From assembly GCA_022707945.1 (NCBI GenBank), contig JAKIZQ010000012.1, forward strand, positions 1 to 14,539: a DNA stretch of 14,539 nt, read 5' to 3'. Below are positions 13,796-14,539 of this stretch, one piece after another. Within the stretch, counting starts at the first letter, position 1, and each line of letters starts with the position of its first letter. The notes below the pieces were generated by a model. The model did not search any database, was not told the origin of the DNA, and saw only the letters and a program-made list of their open reading frames with translations. This DNA is from Bdellovibrionales bacterium (GTDB lineage: Bacteria; Bdellovibrionota; JAFGOL01). The translations under genes and the position numbers were made by a program.

Positions 13796-14539
13796 ACATC
13801 CTTTAAGTAAATACGTTAGAGAAGACAGAATGCCGCACATGTGGTGTCCGGGCTGTGGTATTGGTACAGCGATGAACGCTTTTATGCATGCGTTAGATAA
13901 AAGTGGTTTGGAAAAAAATAATGTAGCAGTTGTTTCTGGCATTGGTTGTACCGGAAGAGTAGCTGGATATCTTAATCTTGATTCTTTTCACACAACTCAC
14001 GGTAGAGCTATTCCGTTTGCTGAAGGTCTTAAGGCGGCAAGCCCAGACACAAAGGTAGTAGTTTTTAGTGGTGATGGAGATCTTATATCTATAGGCGGTA
14101 ATCACTTTATACATGCTGGAAGAAAGAACATGGACCTTACTGTTATCTGCGTTAACAATCTTAACTACGCAATGACAGGAGGACAGGTTTCAGCGACTAC
14201 GCCAGTAAGATCTATTACCGCAACAGCTCCACATGGTTCTTTTACCACTCCGTTCAATTTACCTTTCTTGGCAGAAGCAAGTGGTGCTGTATATGTTGCA
14301 AGATGGACGGTGTATCATGTAAGGGATCTACAAAAAGCTATGTTAGAGGCACTTAATAAAAAAGGTTTTTCTTTTGTTGAAGTTATTTCTCCATGTCCTA
14401 CCTTGTATGAAAGAAGGAATAAGATGGGTGATGGACTTACAAGAATGAAATTCTATAAAGATAATTCAATATTAAAGAATGGTGCAGATACCAAAGAAAC
14501 GAGCATAGAAATAAATAAACCATTCGTTGTTGGTAAATT
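13782..14539 (+). CDS. korB: 2-oxoacid:ferredoxin oxidoreductase, beta subunit, 3'-truncated by window edge
   Basis: KorB binds the diphosphate of thiamine diphosphate and an iron-sulfur centre. The frame opens at a GTG with GGGGG six bases upstream, overlapping korA by 14 bp, and stays open for 252 codons to the window end without a stop. The protein shows RMPHMWCPGCGIGTA (Cys22, Cys25), SGIGCTGR (Cys56), HTTHGRAIPFAEGLK, the ThDP motif GDGD (97-100) followed by IGGNHFIHAGRKNMDLTV and NN at 125-126, then YAMTGGQVSATTP and SPCPT (Cys205). These are standard for beta subunits of 2-oxoglutarate-type enzymes. About 20-40 residues may be missing. A gamma subunit gene is expected downstream but is not in view. 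Confidence 0.93.
   Translation, partial: MENTKHPLSKYVREDRMPHMWCPGCGIGTAMNAFMHALDKSGLEKNNVAVVSGIGCTGRVAGYLNLDSFHTTHGRAIPFAEGLKAASPDTKVVVFSGDGDLISIGGNHFIHAGRKNMDLTVICVNNLNYAMTGGQVSATTPVRSITATAPHGSFTTPFNLPFLAEASGAVYVARWTVYHVRDLQKAMLEALNKKGFSFVEVISPCPTLYERRNKMGDGLTRMKFYKDNSILKNGADTKETSIEINKPFVVGK

Noticed and set aside
13893..14114. Minus-strand open frame of 73 codons
   Set aside because: It lies wholly within korB, whose conserved motifs (GDGD, IGGNHFIHAG, TGGQVS) span the same bases.
1..14539. Defence island, prophage, insertion sequence or CRISPR array
   Set aside because: All genes belong to housekeeping, transport or metabolic families or are single unknowns. No transposase, integrase, repeat-spacer pattern or attachment-site duplication was seen.

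Overview
The window looks like chromosomal core sequence from a low-GC, diderm (Gram-negative), probably anaerobic or microaerophilic bacterium. The diderm inference rests on a btuF-like binding protein with a signal peptide but no lipobox cysteine, beside lspA and lgt. The anaerobic inference rests on a ferredoxin-dependent 2-oxoacid oxidoreductase operon. The ileS-lspA-lgt order, tandem DUF507 genes and a GGM-tailed GroEL recall Desulfobacterota-, Nitrospirota- or Deferribacterota-like lineages, but I cannot fix the phylum from sequence alone. I saw no insertion sequence, prophage, CRISPR array, tRNA or rRNA.

Layout. (1) Positions 1-1239, plus strand: the C-terminal half of priA, cut by the window edge. 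(2) Positions 1226-7264, minus strand: a compact cluster read as hutI, ileS, lspA, lgt, then a btuF-like binding protein. Gene ends overlap from ileS onward. The cluster joins histidine catabolism (hutI alone), isoleucyl-tRNA charging and lipoprotein maturation. (3) Positions 7330-7881, plus strand: two adjoining DUF507 genes, divergent from hutI across a very short region where the two -10 elements appear to coincide. (4) Positions 7882-8118: a non-coding stretch ending in a heat-shock-like promoter for groES. (5) Positions 8119-10086: groES-groEL, closed by a strong intrinsic terminator. (6) Positions 10105-11797: the FecCD-type permease and ATPase of a vitamin B12/iron-chelate ABC importer. 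The groESL terminator lies inside the first codons of the permease. (7) Positions 11775-12356, minus strand: an unrecognised exported or membrane-anchored protein with four cysteines and a charged C-terminal helix. (8) Positions 12381-14539, plus strand: korD, korA and korB of a 2-oxoacid (probably 2-oxoglutarate) ferredoxin oxidoreductase, with korB running off the end.

How the genes work together. LspA and Lgt are successive enzymes of lipoprotein processing. The binding protein at 1226-1984 and the permease/ATPase at 10105-11797 may form one importer whose genes are split by about 8 kb. KorDAB are subunits of one enzyme that reversibly oxidises a 2-oxoacid to its acyl-CoA and reduces ferredoxin.

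I found no convincing wholly new system. The most interesting points are the terminator embedded in the permease coding sequence, the symmetric hutI/DUF507 promoter with a possibly leaderless DUF507 mRNA, the inverted repeat at the groES promoter, and the uncharacterised four-cysteine protein.
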